64,000 bases of DNA from Halomonas sp. LBP4 (GCF_003202205.1 NZ_PDOG01000004.1:556281-620280); one strand, 5' to 3'; shown: positions 8,691-18,485, counted from the stretch's first letter. The notes: generated by a model not told the origin, from the sequence alone. A program made the numbers and translations.

Positions 8691-10196
8691 ATGACGCTGG
8701 CGATCATTCACACCCGGGCCGGCCTCGGCCTCGAGGCCCCCGAGGTGCAGGTCGAGGTGCATCTGGCCAATGGACTGCCCGGCATGACCCTGGTGGGACT
8801 GCCCGAGGCCGCGGTGAAGGAGAGCCGCGAGCGGGTGCGTAGCGCCCTGGTCAACGCCGGCTTCGACTTCCCCAACACCCGCCGTATCACCCTCAACCTG
8901 GCGCCCGCCGACCTGCCCAAGGAGGGCGGGCGCTTCGACCTGCCCATTGCCCTGGGGCTGCTGGTGGCGTCGGAGCAGGTGCCGCCGGAGGCGCTGGCGC
9001 ATGTCGAGAGTGCCGGTGAGCTGGCCCTCGATGGCCGCTTGCGCCCGGTGACCGGCGTGCTGCCGCTGGCACTGGCCGCCCGTGCCGCCGGCCGGAGGCT
9101 GATCGTGCCGCGGGCCAACGCCGACGAGGCGGCCCTGGCCGGTGACCTCGAGGTGTTGCCCGCCGACCACCTGCTCGAGGTAGTGGCCCACCTGCTCGGC
9201 CAGGCGCTCATCGCCCCCCACCGTCTCTCGCGGCCGGCCGCTCGCGCGGACCACGGCGCCGACCTGATCGACGTGCGCGGCCAGCATCAGGCGCGCCGTG
9301 CCCTGGAGGTGGCCGCGGCCGGCGGCCACAACCTGCTGTTGGCCGGCCCGCCCGGCACCGGCAAGACCATGCTGGCGAGCCGCCTGCCCGGGATCCTGCC
9401 GCCGCTCTCCGAGGACGAGGCGCTGGAGGTGGCGGCGATCCGCTCGGTCAGTGGCCTGCCGCTGCGCGAGCAGTGGGGGCAGCGGCCCTTTCGTGCACCG
9501 CACCACACGGCCAGTGCCGTGGCGCTGGTCGGGGGCGGCGCGAAGCCGCGTCCCGGGGAGATCTCCCTGGCCCACCACGGCGTACTCTTTCTCGACGAGT
9601 TTCCCGAATTTTCACGCCACGTGCTGGAAGTGATGCGCGAGCCCATGGAATCGGGGCAGATCCATATCGCCCGGGCCAGCCATGAGCGCCGCTACCCGGC
9701 CCGTTTCCAACTGGTGGCGGCCATGAACCCTTGCCCCTGCGGCCATCTGGGGGACCCGCGCAACCGCTGCCAGTGCACCGCCGCCCAGATCCAGCGCTAC
9801 CAGGCGCGGCTCTCCGGGCCCTTGCTCGACCGTATCGACCTGCAGGTGGAAGTGCCGGCGCTGCCGCCGGAGCAGCTCACCTCACGGGCGGTGGGGGAGC
9901 CGTCGGCCGTGGTGCGCGAGCGGGTGATGGCAGCCCGGCAGCGTCAGTGGGCAAGGGGGGCGCTGAATGCCCATCTGGCCGGGCGCGAGCTGGAGGCGGC
10001 CTGTGGTCTCGAGGCCGGTGATCGGGCCTGGCTGGCCGGGGTGCTGGAGCGGCTGCGCCTCTCGGCCCGGGCCTACCATCGGGTACTGCGGGTGGCCCTG
10101 ACCCTGGCCGACCTGGCCGGTGCGCCGCGCCCGCGGCGAGAGCAGCTGATCGAGGCCATCGGCTATCGCCAACTCGACCGCATGCTGAAGGGGTAG
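8691..10196 (+). CDS. comM: YifB/ComM family AAA ATPase
   Basis: A 501-residue protein consists of an N-terminal Lon-protease-like fold without a protease active site, an AAA+ magnesium-chelatase-type ATPase with Walker A GPPGTGKTML at about residues 218-227, and a C-terminal ChlI-like helical domain (RAYHRVLRVALTLADL). The conserved CPCG in MNPCPCGHLGD is present. ComM is a hexameric helicase that promotes branch migration when transformed DNA is integrated; many species that are not known to be competent also carry it. Confidence 0.93.
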   Translation: MTLAIIHTRAGLGLEAPEVQVEVHLANGLPGMTLVGLPEAAVKESRERVRSALVNAGFDFPNTRRITLNLAPADLPKEGGRFDLPIALGLLVASEQVPPEALAHVESAGELALDGRLRPVTGVLPLALAARAAGRRLIVPRANADEAALAGDLEVLPADHLLEVVAHLLGQALIAPHRLSRPAARADHGADLIDVRGQHQARRALEVAAAGGHNLLLAGPPGTGKTMLASRLPGILPPLSEDEALEVAAIRSVSGLPLREQWGQRPFRAPHHTASAVALVGGGAKPRPGEISLAHHGVLFLDEFPEFSRHVLEVMREPMESGQIHIARASHERRYPARFQLVAAMNPCPCGHLGDPRNRCQCTAAQIQRYQARLSGPLLDRIDLQVEVPALPPEQLTSRAVGEPSAVVRERVMAARQRQWARGALNAHLAGRELEAACGLEAGDRAWLAGVLERLRLSARAYHRVLRVALTLADLAGAPRPRREQLIEAIGYRQLDRMLKG

Positions 10197-10238
10197 GGGG
10201 TCTGCACCGCCAGCGCGCCAGGTGGTAAGGCGACCAGG

Positions 10239-10727
10239 CTACAGCGCCGTGGCGTCGAAGGCGCCGTGGATCTCCGTTTCCCACAGCGTCTCGTCGCTAC
10301 CCGGGCGTCGCAGCGACAGGCTCAACCGATAGGGCAGCATTTCCCGGTCGGAGAGCTGCAGCCGCGGGCCGTCGGCCTCCAGTCGGCTGTCCAGCCGCCA
10401 CTGGTTGTCACCGCCTCCCTCGGCCATGACGTCGTTCCAGTTGAGCACCTGCGGGCCACCGGAGGCACCGAGCAGCGCCCGGGTAAGGCTCTCGAGGAAG
10501 CGCTCACGGCCGATGCTGAGGGTGTCATCCACCTCGGGAGGAGCCAGCAGCAGGACCAGGTCGGCCGGCGGACGCGGCAGGGACGGCGCCTCGATGACCC
10601 GTTTGGCGGCCCGTTCGCCGAGGCCGAACAGCGCCTGACGCAGGGTCTCGGGGCGGTCGGGCTGTGCGGCGCAACCGGCCAGTAGCAGCAGGAGGGAGAG
10701 CAGCAGGGCTGGCAGGCGCGTGTTCAT
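10239..10727 (-). CDS. Putative outer-membrane lipoprotein
   Basis: The 162-residue product begins with a signal peptide ending in the lipobox LLLAGC (Cys at about residue 19). The residue after Cys is Ala, consistent with outer-membrane sorting. The mature part has no family I recognise; it contains a mixed alpha/beta pattern (DLVLLLAPPEVDDTLSIGRERFLESLTRALL) reminiscent of LpoB/PBP-activator-like folds, but that is only an impression. Its ATG overlaps the stop of the upstream hydrolase by four bases (ATGA), so the two genes form one operon. Confidence 0.7.
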   Translation of the reverse strand: MNTRLPALLLSLLLLLAGCAAQPDRPETLRQALFGLGERAAKRVIEAPSLPRPPADLVLLLAPPEVDDTLSIGRERFLESLTRALLGASGGPQVLNWNDVMAEGGGDNQWRLDSRLEADGPRLQLSDREMLPYRLSLSLRRPGSDETLWETEIHGAFDATAL

Positions 10728-11707
10728 CGCTTCTCGGTCTCTCGCGGGGGGATGGGCTCCAGGGCAGCGACGAAGCGGTCGAGGGCGCCGAACAGCGTCT
10801 GTCGGATCGGCTCGGCCTCGTTGACCAGATGGTGGCGTGCCTCCGGGTGGCGATGGATCTCGGCATTGGGAAACTTGCGCTCCAGTACCGCCAGGTTCCA
10901 CTCCCAGTCCACGGTCAGGTCCTGTTCACCCTGCAGGATCAGGGTCGGTACCGGACTGGGGGGGAGGGCCAGCAAGCGTGGCATCCAGCGGCGCATGGCG
11001 CTGACCCACTCCATGGTCAGGCGGTCGGGCTGAAGCGGGTCCTGGTCGCGCAGGAAGGCGGCGAAGTCGGCGTCGGTGGAGTTGGCGCGGAACTTGCGCG
11101 GGATCGAGTTCACGAAGGGGCCGACCAGGAGGTGCAGCCAGCTCGACTGGTTCCAGCCCCAGGGGCGCACCAGGGGGGCCAGCAGCGCCAGCCCCGCCCA
11201 GTGGCCATCGTCGCCCCGGGCGAGGGCATCGGTGGCCAGTATCGCCGCGCCGGTGCTCTGGCCGACCCCCAGCCAGGGGCGTGGGGCCAGATTCTCCTCC
11301 TCGAGGTGCTGCTGCAGGCTCTGCAGGCAGCGGCCATAGTCATCGAAGTCATTGATGGAGGCGCGCGGGCCGCTGGAGAGGCCGTGGCCCGGCAGGTCCC
11401 AGAGCACGACCCGCCAGCCGCGATCCAGCAGGCGTTCCAGCAGATGGCGGTAGAGGCCGAGATGATCGAAGTAGCCATGCACCACGAAGGCGGTGCCGAT
11501 TGGCTCCGCCGGGCTCCAGACCTGGGTCCAGAGGCGGAAGTCACGGGCATCCACGTAGCCCACGTAGAGGCCCACCTGCTCGACGAGCAGCGGTGCCAGG
11601 CCATAGTGGCCGAGGTAGCGCTCCAGGTCGTCGCTACCGGGTACCAGGCTGGTCAGGTCGACCAGGCTGACGGGGCCCAGGGCCTGCAGTGGGGTAAAGT
11701 CGCTCAT
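10724..11707 (-). CDS. Alpha/beta hydrolase, serine aminopeptidase/lysophospholipase type
   Basis: This encodes 327 residues. The start at 11707 was chosen because GGAGG precedes it and the upstream extension is not conserved-looking. The oxyanion region HGYFDHLGLYRHL is followed by a nucleophile elbow GVGQSTGAA (Ser in G-Q-S-T-G), a C-terminal Asp (GEQDLTVDWEWN) and His (EARHHLVNE). There is no signal peptide, so it is cytoplasmic. Proteins of this type often act on lysophospholipids or monoacylglycerols, but the substrate is not readable. It is translationally coupled to the downstream lipoprotein. Confidence 0.85.
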   Translation of the reverse strand: MSDFTPLQALGPVSLVDLTSLVPGSDDLERYLGHYGLAPLLVEQVGLYVGYVDARDFRLWTQVWSPAEPIGTAFVVHGYFDHLGLYRHLLERLLDRGWRVVLWDLPGHGLSSGPRASINDFDDYGRCLQSLQQHLEEENLAPRPWLGVGQSTGAAILATDALARGDDGHWAGLALLAPLVRPWGWNQSSWLHLLVGPFVNSIPRKFRANSTDADFAAFLRDQDPLQPDRLTMEWVSAMRRWMPRLLALPPSPVPTLILQGEQDLTVDWEWNLAVLERKFPNAEIHRHPEARHHLVNEAEPIRQTLFGALDRFVAALEPIPPRETEKR

Positions 11708-12115
11708 CGAATCCTCCGCAACGCCTGGACATGCTAGCGTCAAGGCGGTGAGCGGGCCACTGATTCCACTCGGGCGGGTCGCCCGGCAGCCCATGATGTC
11801 TTATCTTTTGGTCTAGCAGCCTGTCGGACTTAACGCTGATCTACTGCGAAACCCGGTCTTTCGGCCAATTTCATTCGATCTGATTCGTTAAATAGCTCGC
11901 TATTCGCCTCATCAGATCGATAAACTTGACTCGAAATCCGACTTTCTCGCGACGATCGGTCAAGTTCGACAGGCTGCTAGCTCGGCATGGCTTCCGAGGC
12001 TTTAGGGTTTACATATGGAATTATTTTCCACAAAATCCCGCACGCAGTCACCCAACCCGACCCAGGCCGACCGGTGCGACCCAAGACCGGCTGCCAAAGC
12101 ACGAGGAGATCCACC
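11708..12115. other. Non-coding gap between the hydrolase and glcB
   Basis: About 400 bases carry the MITE-like element described separately, the hydrolase promoter side, and the glcB leader. AT content rises at 11865-12040. I see no convincing gene here. The 80-odd bases just before glcB (12040-12101) have no clear promoter boxes, so glcB may be transcribed from within or next to the repeat element. Confidence 0.5.
11813..11980. mobile_element. MITE-like palindromic element upstream of glcB
   Basis: The 168-bp segment is bounded by CTAGCAGCCTGTCGGACTT (11813-11831) and its near-perfect inverse (11962-11980; 18 of 19 match). The outermost CTAG could itself be a 4-bp target duplication flanking 15-bp terminal repeats, as seen with IS5-group targets. 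An internal palindrome (CGATCTGAT 11876-11884 with ATCAGATCG 11911-11919, containing AATAGC/GCTATT) makes the whole unit foldable. There is no coding capacity, which fits a non-autonomous element. Confidence 0.55.
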
Positions 12116-14290
12116 ATGACCGAACGCGTCACTCGCCACCGCCTGCAGGTGGCCACCGAGCTGGACCGTTTCATCAACGAGCAGGCGCTCCCGGGTACCG
12201 GCATCGACGCCGAGGCCTTCTGGTCCGGCGTCGACGCGCTATTTCACGATTTGACACCGAAGAACCGTGAACTGCTCGCCGAGCGCGACCGCCTGCAGGA
12301 GAAACTGGACGCCTGGCATCGCGAGCACCCCGGCCCGGTGCGCGACCTGGCGGCCTATCGCGCCTTCCTGAAGGAGATCGGCTACCTGGTCGAGGCACCG
12401 GCCAAGGTCGGCGTCACCACCACCAACGTCGATCGCGAGATCGCCGTCCAGGCCGGCCCCCAGCTGGTCGTGCCGGTGAGCAATGCCCGCTACGCGCTGA
12501 ATGCCGCCAATGCCCGCTGGGGCAGCCTGTACGACGCCCTCTATGGCACCGACGCCATCTCCGAGGAGAACGGCGCCGAGAAGGGCGAGAGCTTCAACCC
12601 CAAGCGCGGCGAGAAGGTCATCGCCTACGCCCGTGGCGTGCTCGACCGTGCCGCGCCGCTGGCCACCGGCTCCCACCGCGATGCCGTCAAGTATGCCCTG
12701 CGTGATGGCCATCTGGTGGTAACCCTCGACGGTGGCCGCGAGACCGGCCTCAAGGATCCGGGCAAGCTGGTCGGCATCAACGGTGATGCGGCCAAGCCCG
12801 ACGCCATCCTGCTGGTCAACCATGGCCTGCACCTGGAGATCCAGATCGACCCCAGTCACCCGATCGGCAAGACCGACCCGGCTGGCGTCAAGGACGTGGT
12901 CGTCGAGGCCGCGCTGACCACCATCATGGACTGCGAGGACTCCGTGGCCGCGGTGGACGCCGAGGACAAGGTCGGCGTCTACGCCAACTGGCTGGGGCTG
13001 ATGAAGGGCGACCTGGAAGAGCAGGTCGAGAAGGGTGGCAAGACCATCACCCGCCGCCTGCATGGCGACCGTAGCTGGACCAACAGCGATGGCGAGACCG
13101 TCACCCTGCCGGGCCGCTCGCTGATGTTCGTGCGCAACGTCGGCCACCTGATGACCACTCCGGCGGTGCTCGACGCCGAGGGCAACGAACTGCCGGAAGG
13201 CATCCTCGATGGCGTGGTCACCGGCCTGATCGCCCTGCACGACCTGAAGAAGGGCGAGGGCGAGCCGCGCAACTCGCGCAGTGGCTCCATGTACATCGTC
13301 AAGCCGAAGATGCACGGCCCGAAGGAAGTCGCCTTCGCCAACGCGCTGTTCGGTCGCGTCGAGGACATCCTGGGCATGGCCCGCGATACCCTCAAGATGG
13401 GCATCATGGACGAGGAGCGGCGTACCACCGTCAACCTCAAGGCCTGTATCGCCGAGGCCGCCTCGCGCGTGGTGTTCATCAACACCGGCTTTCTCGACCG
13501 TACCGGCGACGAGATGCACACCGCCATGGAAGCCGGCCCGATGATCCGCAAGGGCGACATGAAGAACGCCGCCTGGATCGGCGCCTACGAGCGCAACAAC
13601 GTCCAGGTCGGCCTGGCTTGCGGCCTGCGCGGCCGCGCCCAGATCGGCAAGGGCATGTGGGCCATGCCGGACCTGATGGCGGCCATGCTGGAGCAGAAGA
13701 TCGGCCATCCCAAGGCCGGTGCCAACACCGCCTGGGTGCCGTCGCCCACCGCCGCCACCCTGCACGCCCTGCACTACCACCAGGTGAACGTCACCGCCAT
13801 CCAGCGCGAGCTCGAGGGCCAGGGGGAACCCGATCTCCTCGATGATCTGCTCAGCGTGCCGGTGGCGGAGGCGCCCGATTGGTCCGACGAGGAGATCCAG
13901 CAGGAGCTCGACAACAACTGCCAGGGCATCCTTGGCTACGTGGTGCGCTGGGTCGAGCACGGCGTGGGCTGCTCCAAGGTGCCGGATATCCACAACGTCG
14001 GCCTGATGGAGGACCGTGCCACCCTGCGCATCTCCAGCCAGCACATCGCCAACTGGCTGCACCACGGCGTGGTCGACGCCGAGCGCGTCCAGGCGACGCT
14101 GGAGCGCATGGCCAAGGTGGTCGACGCGCAGAACGCCGGTGACCCGGCCTACACGCCGATGAGTGCCGACTTCGCTGCCTCCACCGCCTTCCAGGCCGCC
14201 AGCGACCTGATCTTCAAGGGGCGTGTGCAGCCCGCCGGCTATACCGAGCCGCTGCTGCACCACTGGCGTGCCGTGCACAAGGCCAGGTAA
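12116..14290 (+). CDS. glcB: Malate synthase G
   Basis: The 724-residue length is exactly that of the GlcB class and much longer than AceB. Key features are the [15 protein letters not shown] segment, the [29 protein letters not shown] region with catalytic acids, and the late [37 protein letters not shown] block. The enzyme condenses glyoxylate with acetyl-CoA to malate and completes the glyoxylate shunt and glycolate use. The ATG at 12116 follows CGAGGAG; a longer frame upstream lacks family similarity. No glcA, isocitrate lyase or glc regulator is adjacent. Confidence 0.96.
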   Translation: MTERVTRHRLQVATELDRFINEQALPGTGIDAEAFWSGVDALFHDLTPKNRELLAERDRLQEKLDAWHREHPGPVRDLAAYRAFLKEIGYLVEAPAKVGVTTTNVDREIAVQAGPQLVVPVSNARYALNAANARWGSLYDALYGTDAISEENGAEKGESFNPKRGEKVIAYARGVLDRAAPLATGSHRDAVKYALRDGHLVVTLDGGRETGLKDPGKLVGINGDAAKPDAILLVNHGLHLEIQIDPSHPIGKTDPAGVKDVVVEAALTTIMDCEDSVAAVDAEDKVGVYANWLGLMKGDLEEQVEKGGKTITRRLHGDRSWTNSDGETVTLPGRSLMFVRNVGHLMTTPAVLDAEGNELPEGILDGVVTGLIALHDLKKGEGEPRNSRSGSMYIVKPKMHGPKEVAFANALFGRVEDILGMARDTLKMGIMDEERRTTVNLKACIAEAASRVVFINTGFLDRTGDEMHTAMEAGPMIRKGDMKNAAWIGAYERNNVQVGLACGLRGRAQIGKGMWAMPDLMAAMLEQKIGHPKAGANTAWVPSPTAATLHALHYHQVNVTAIQRELEGQGEPDLLDDLLSVPVAEAPDWSDEEIQQELDNNCQGILGYVVRWVEHGVGCSKVPDIHNVGLMEDRATLRISSQHIANWLHHGVVDAERVQATLERMAKVVDAQNAGDPAYTPMSADFAASTAFQAASDLIFKGRVQPAGYTEPLLHHWRAVHKAR

Positions 14291-14317
14291 GCTCCGCTGC
14301 GGGCTGCGGCCATGAAA

Positions 14318-14406
14318 AACGCCCCTGCCGGGAAGTGAACTGCACCCCGAAGGTTGGATTGTGTGTCCAACTTTCGGGGGTCAGTTCAAAGACCGGTGGG
14401 GGCGTT
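14318..14406. terminator. Terminator of glcB and the frc operon, split by an insertion
   Basis: Arms AACGCCCCTGCCGG (14318-14331) and CCGGTGGGGGCGTT (14393-14406) pair over 14 positions with one G-T wobble. In the minus direction a run of five T follows. The loop is swollen by a 53-bp palindrome at 14336-14388; without it and one AAG copy the loop would be GAAGA. The interrupted stem may still work because the insert folds on itself. Confidence 0.75.
14336..14388. mobile_element. 53-bp palindrome resembling two joined IS3-family ends
   Basis: A 23-bp arm beginning TGAACTGCACCCCGAAGG (14336-14358) is followed after seven bases by its near inverse (14366-14388). The outer TGAACTG-CCCC pattern is like IS3-family (IS150-group) terminal repeats. 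AAG occurs immediately on both sides (14333-14335 and 14389-14391), consistent with a 3-bp target duplication, also an IS3-family trait. There is no room for a transposase. Confidence 0.65.
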
Positions 14407-14429
14407 CTTGTTGGTGGTGAGGCGGTGTT

Positions 14430-15365
14430 TCACTGCTCTGGCAAGGCGTCATTCCAGCCACTGAAGTGCTCGGCGTTTTCCCGGGTGACCAGGCGGGTAG
14501 GGAGGCGGATCACCTGGTGTTCCTGCCGTCCGGCCTTGGCCAAGCGCTGCAGGCTCTCGCGAATGGCCGTCCGGGCCATGCTGCGAGGGAACTGCGCAGC
14601 GGTGGCCGCCAGTAGGGGCGGGGTTTCCTGCAAGGCCGCCACGCCTTCGGGGGAACCGTCGACCGAGACGATGAACAGGTTCGTCCGCCCGGCCAGGTGA
14701 GCGGCATTGACCGCGCCCATGGCCGACGGGTCATTGATGGCAAAGACGGCGTCGAGATCCGGATAGGCATTGACGAGATAGGTCATGGCTTCCAATCCAC
14801 CGCTGTAGGTGCCGCCACCGTTGTAATCGTCGCTGAGTAGCTGGATCCGGTCATGGTTGTCCAGGACCCCACGACAGCCGGCCACCCGGTCGGTCACCGA
14901 TGACACCGGTGCCCCGTTGATGATCGCCACGCGGCCGGCGTACCCCAGTCGCTCGGCCATGTAGTCACAAGCGATTTCCCCCGCCTGGACGTTATCGGTG
15001 GTCACGGTCACATCCGCCCCGCGGGCATTGATATCGACCGCCGCCACGATGATACCGGCCTGCTGGGCACGGCGGACGGCCGGGGCGATGGCCTCGCTAT
15101 CCGCGGCGGCCAGGATGATGATGTCCGTTCGCGCGTCCACGAAGTCGTCGATCTGGCTCACCTGGCGGTCGAGGTCATAGGCACTGGAGCGTACCAGCAG
15201 CGTTACCTCCCCGGGATGGGCCGACCGGGCCGAAGTGCCGACGGCATCCGCCAGGATGGCAAAGAACGGGTTGCCGAGGTCCGCCACGCTGACACCGATT
15301 TTCAGCGGCTCGGCGTGGAGCTGGGCGGTGTACACCGACAACAGGACGAGAAGAAGCTTGCGCAT
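14430..15365 (-). CDS. Periplasmic sugar-binding protein, RbsB type (accessory)
   Basis: The 311-residue product has a short signal peptide (MRKLLLVLLSVYTAQLHA) and a periplasmic-binding-protein type I fold: LKIGVSVADLGNPFFAILADAV, then AIAPAVRRAQQAGIIVAAVDINARGADVTVTTDNVQAGEIACDYM, and the hinge-side VFAINDPSAMGAVNA. It is last in the frc-like operon, 57 bases after frcA. The operon already has a canonical FrcB, so this protein is a second receptor. It might widen substrate range or deliver sugar-bound signal to the sensor kinase encoded upstream; both are inferences. Confidence 0.85.
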   Translation of the reverse strand: MRKLLLVLLSVYTAQLHAEPLKIGVSVADLGNPFFAILADAVGTSARSAHPGEVTLLVRSSAYDLDRQVSQIDDFVDARTDIIILAAADSEAIAPAVRRAQQAGIIVAAVDINARGADVTVTTDNVQAGEIACDYMAERLGYAGRVAIINGAPVSSVTDRVAGCRGVLDNHDRIQLLSDDYNGGGTYSGGLEAMTYLVNAYPDLDAVFAINDPSAMGAVNAAHLAGRTNLFIVSVDGSPEGVAALQETPPLLAATAAQFPRSMARTAIRESLQRLAKAGRQEHQVIRLPTRLVTRENAEHFSGWNDALPEQ

Positions 15366-15422
15366 GCTGGTTTCCTGATCGGGAAGCCGAGTCACAGCGG
15401 TGTTCACTGTAGCGCCAGGCGC

Positions 15423-16202
15423 TCACGCGACGATAGGATTTGCCTCCATGGCGCCGGTCATGATGGCGACGGCATCGGACATGGTATGCGTGTCCGGCCG
15501 GATCACCGCGATGCGACGCCCCAGGCGGTGCACGTGAATGCGGTCGGCGACCTCGAAGACATGCGGCATATTATGGCTGATCAGGACGATAGGCATGCCC
15601 TTGTCGCGCAATTGCCGGATCAGGTTCAGCACCCGCCGCGACTCCTTGACGCCCAGTGCCGCCGTTGGCTCGTCCAGAATCACCACCTGGCTGCCGAAGG
15701 CCGCCGAACGGGCTACCGACACCCCTTGGCGCTGCCCTCCGGAGAGCGTCTCCACGGCCTGGTTGATGTTCTGAATGGTCAGCAGGCCCAGATCCGACAG
15801 CTTCTCCCGTGCCTGGCGCTGCATGGCCGCCTTGTCGAGCATGCGAAAGACGGACCCCAGGATGCCTGGCTTGCGCAGTTCCCGGCCCAGGAAGAGGTTG
15901 TCGGCGATGCCCAGCGCCGGCGCCACGGCCAACGTCTGGTAGACCGTCTCGATTCCCGCTGCCCGGGCTTCCATCGGGTTGTGGAACCGCACGGGCTTGC
16001 CGTGCATGCGGATCTCCCCGGCATCGGGCACCACCGCACCGGACAGGGCCTTGATCAGCGACGACTTGCCCGCGCCATTGTCGCCGATCACCGCCAGTAC
16101 CTCGCCGGGATAGAGGTCGAAGTCCGCCCGGTCGAGTGCGGTCACTCGGCCATAACGCTTGACCAGCCCGGTTGCCTGCAGAATAGGGGATGGTGCACTC
16201 AT
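15423..16202 (-). CDS. frcA: Sugar ABC transporter ATP-binding protein, FrcA-like
   Basis: This is a 259-residue single-domain ATPase, not the fused double ATPase of rbs/xyl systems. It has Walker A GDNGAGKSS, signature LSGGQRQGVSVARS, Walker B QVVILDEPT and the switch histidine in LISHNMPHV. Length and sequence match my memory of FrcA of the rhizobial fructose/mannose/ribose transporter closely, including the ending with TMSDAVAIMTGA. The start overlaps the permease stop by four bases, so translation is coupled. Confidence 0.9.
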   Translation of the reverse strand: MSAPSPILQATGLVKRYGRVTALDRADFDLYPGEVLAVIGDNGAGKSSLIKALSGAVVPDAGEIRMHGKPVRFHNPMEARAAGIETVYQTLAVAPALGIADNLFLGRELRKPGILGSVFRMLDKAAMQRQAREKLSDLGLLTIQNINQAVETLSGGQRQGVSVARSAAFGSQVVILDEPTAALGVKESRRVLNLIRQLRDKGMPIVLISHNMPHVFEVADRIHVHRLGRRIAVIRPDTHTMSDAVAIMTGAMEANPIVA

Positions 16203-17284
16203 GCCGATACCCTCCGAATCCACTGGTCGGTGGTCACTGCCACGATGATGAGCATGCCGACGGTGAACTCCTGCCACAGCACGTCGACCCCGGCCAGTGC
16301 CAGCCCGTTGCGGAATACCCCGACGATCAGGGCGCCGATCAGCGTACCGAAGATCGACCCTCGCCCGCCGAACAGGGACGTGCCGCCGATCACCACGGCG
16401 GTGATGCTGTCCAGGTTGGCGGTATAGCCTGCCTGTGGACTCACCGATCCGGTGCGCCCGATCAGCAGCCAGGCGCCGATTGCGCAGATGATGCCGGCAA
16501 CGATGTAGACCGACAGCAAGACCCGGCGCGTGCGGATGCCGGCCAGTTCGGCGGCGTCCTTGTCATCGCCGGTGGCATAGACATGACGGCCCCAGGCGGT
16601 CCAGTTCAGCGCATACCAGACGGCGCAGAACAGTACGATCATGAGGATCGAGCCGTAGGTGAAGCGAGCCCCGAACAGCTCGAAGGCGGTGCCTCCCCAT
16701 TGCAGTAACGGTGCCGTTGCCTCGATGTCCTGGGAGCGAATGGCTTCACTCTTCGAATACCACAGGTTCAACGCAAAGAAGATATTCCAGGTACCCAGGG
16801 TGGCGATGAAGGGTGGCAGCTTCAGCCGCGTCACCAAGGTACCGTTGAGCAGCCCACAAACGGCGCCCGTCAGCAGGCCGATGGCCAGTGCCAGAGACGG
16901 CGGCAGGCCGAAGTCGATGGCCATGCGCCCCATGACCACCGATGAGAGCACCATGATGGCGCCGACAGAGAGGTCGATGCCCATGGTCAGAATGATCAGC
17001 GTCTGCGCGATGCCCAGGGTGCCGATGATGGTGACCTGTTGCAGCACCAGTGAAAGGTTGAACGGAGCCAGGAAGCGTTCGCCCACCAGCAACATGAAGG
17101 CCAGCACGGATACGACCAGCACCAGCGCCGGTGCCGCCGTCGGGTTGGCATGGAAGAAGCGATGTATGCGCCGGCCCAGGGAGAGTGTCTCTTCCTCGAA
17201 CCGGGCCACCTGACCGGCCGAGGTTTCCGCGATCTGTTCATGCGCGTCAGCGGTACGAGGGCCTGATTGCTTGGGGTGTGTCAT
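16199..17284 (-). CDS. frcC: Sugar ABC transporter permease, FrcC-like
   Basis: The 361-residue inner-membrane protein has a roughly 60-residue hydrophilic N-terminal region rich in acidic residues, then 8-10 membrane segments. The family motif around GRHVYATGDDKDAAELAGIRTRRV is the cytoplasmic coupling loop of the RbsC/FrcC permeases. AGGTGAG precedes the ATG. It is followed directly by frcA (ATGA overlap) and preceded by frcB with a 58-bp gap. It should form a homodimeric channel with two FrcA subunits. Confidence 0.92.
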   Translation of the reverse strand: MTHPKQSGPRTADAHEQIAETSAGQVARFEEETLSLGRRIHRFFHANPTAAPALVLVVSVLAFMLLVGERFLAPFNLSLVLQQVTIIGTLGIAQTLIILTMGIDLSVGAIMVLSSVVMGRMAIDFGLPPSLALAIGLLTGAVCGLLNGTLVTRLKLPPFIATLGTWNIFFALNLWYSKSEAIRSQDIEATAPLLQWGGTAFELFGARFTYGSILMIVLFCAVWYALNWTAWGRHVYATGDDKDAAELAGIRTRRVLLSVYIVAGIICAIGAWLLIGRTGSVSPQAGYTANLDSITAVVIGGTSLFGGRGSIFGTLIGALIVGVFRNGLALAGVDVLWQEFTVGMLIIVAVTTDQWIRRVSA

Positions 17285-17342
17285 AACTCACCTGTTTGTG
17301 GGTCGGGCGCCCCTGCCCGGGGCGCCGACAGACAGTGGCTGC

Positions 17343-18362
17343 TTAGCCCCAACACTGTTCCAGGCCTTCGCTGGAGGAGAGCGAGGGTAGCGACTCCACC
17401 GGCGCATCGGTGATCAGCTCCACGCCGGTGTCCACGAAATCGAGCCCCTGCGACATGCGTGGCATTTCCCCGCTATTGGCATACTCGACGATCGCCTCGA
17501 CCCCCATGGATGCCATCCGCAGGGGAAACTGCATGGAGGTGGCGCCGATGACGCCGTCCTCGACGTTGCGCACGCCAGGGCACCCTCCGTCGACCGAGAC
17601 GATGGTGACCGCGTCTTCGCGGCCCGCCGCTTTGAGGGCCTCGTAGGCACCGGCGGCGGCCGGCTCATTGATGGTGTACACCAGGTTCACGCCGGGATCC
17701 TTCTGCAACAGGTTCTCCATGGCCCGCCGGCCGCCTTCCTCGGAGCCCTGGGTCACGTCGTTGCCGACGATACGCGGGTCGTCTTCGTCGCCGATATCGT
17801 TGGGATCGCCCAGCTCGATGCCGAAGCCCTGCAGGAAGCCCTGGTTCCGGGCGACGTCGACGGTGATCTCGCTGGCGCTCAGGTCCAGCAGGGCGATCCT
17901 GGCGCTGTCGGCGTCCTCGCCCATCCGCGCCCGCGCCCACTGGCCGATCAGTTCGCCGGCCTTGAAGTTGTCGGTGGCCAGGGTGGCATCGGCGGCACTG
18001 GCCGGACTCAAGGGGGTATCCAGGGCGATGACCAGGACACCGGCCTCGCGGGCTCGCTCGATGGTGGGAACGATCGCCACCGGATCGTTGGGGGTAATCA
18101 GGATGCCCCTGGCCCCGGAGGACACCAGGTTTTCGATGGCCTGCACCTGGGAGTCGTTATCGCCGTCGAAGCGGCCGGCAAAGGTGCGCAGTTCAGCACC
18201 CAACTTCTCGGCTTGCACCTGGGCGCCTTCCCGCATTTTCACGAAGAAGGGATTGGTGTTGGTCTTGGTGATGAGACCCACCAACACATCGTCGGCTACC
18301 GCCAACGGGGTGATAAGCGTTGCCGTCAAGCCGAGTGCCAGAGCGGAGAGGGATTTCTTCAT
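17343..18362 (-). CDS. frcB: Fructose-type sugar-binding protein, FrcB-like
   Basis: This is a 339-residue periplasmic receptor with a Sec signal peptide cleaved after LAVADD-type residues around 23. The mature start [22 protein letters not shown], the middle [28 protein letters not shown] and the ending LEQCWG resemble rhizobial FrcB. FrcB binds fructose, mannose and ribose, so fructose-like monosaccharides are the likely cargo. It is first gene of the transporter part of the locus; the 123-bp gap upstream probably holds a promoter used by the neighbouring response regulator. Confidence 0.9.
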   Translation of the reverse strand: MKKSLSALALGLTATLITPLAVADDVLVGLITKTNTNPFFVKMREGAQVQAEKLGAELRTFAGRFDGDNDSQVQAIENLVSSGARGILITPNDPVAIVPTIERAREAGVLVIALDTPLSPASAADATLATDNFKAGELIGQWARARMGEDADSARIALLDLSASEITVDVARNQGFLQGFGIELGDPNDIGDEDDPRIVGNDVTQGSEEGGRRAMENLLQKDPGVNLVYTINEPAAAGAYEALKAAGREDAVTIVSVDGGCPGVRNVEDGVIGATSMQFPLRMASMGVEAIVEYANSGEMPRMSQGLDFVDTGVELITDAPVESLPSLSSSEGLEQCWG

Positions 18363-18485
18363 GGTGTGCTCCTGAATGTTGTTGTTGTACCAGTGACACG
18401 AGACACCCTGGCACCGCCGTGCTAATGAACGATTTCATCATCGCGGGTCGGCTTGAAACATTTGTAATATTTGCTGCGGGCGACC

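Noticed and set aside
12239..14278. A 679-codon minus-strand frame opposite glcB
   Set aside because: It is entirely within malate synthase G, has no ribosome site and no recognisable domain.
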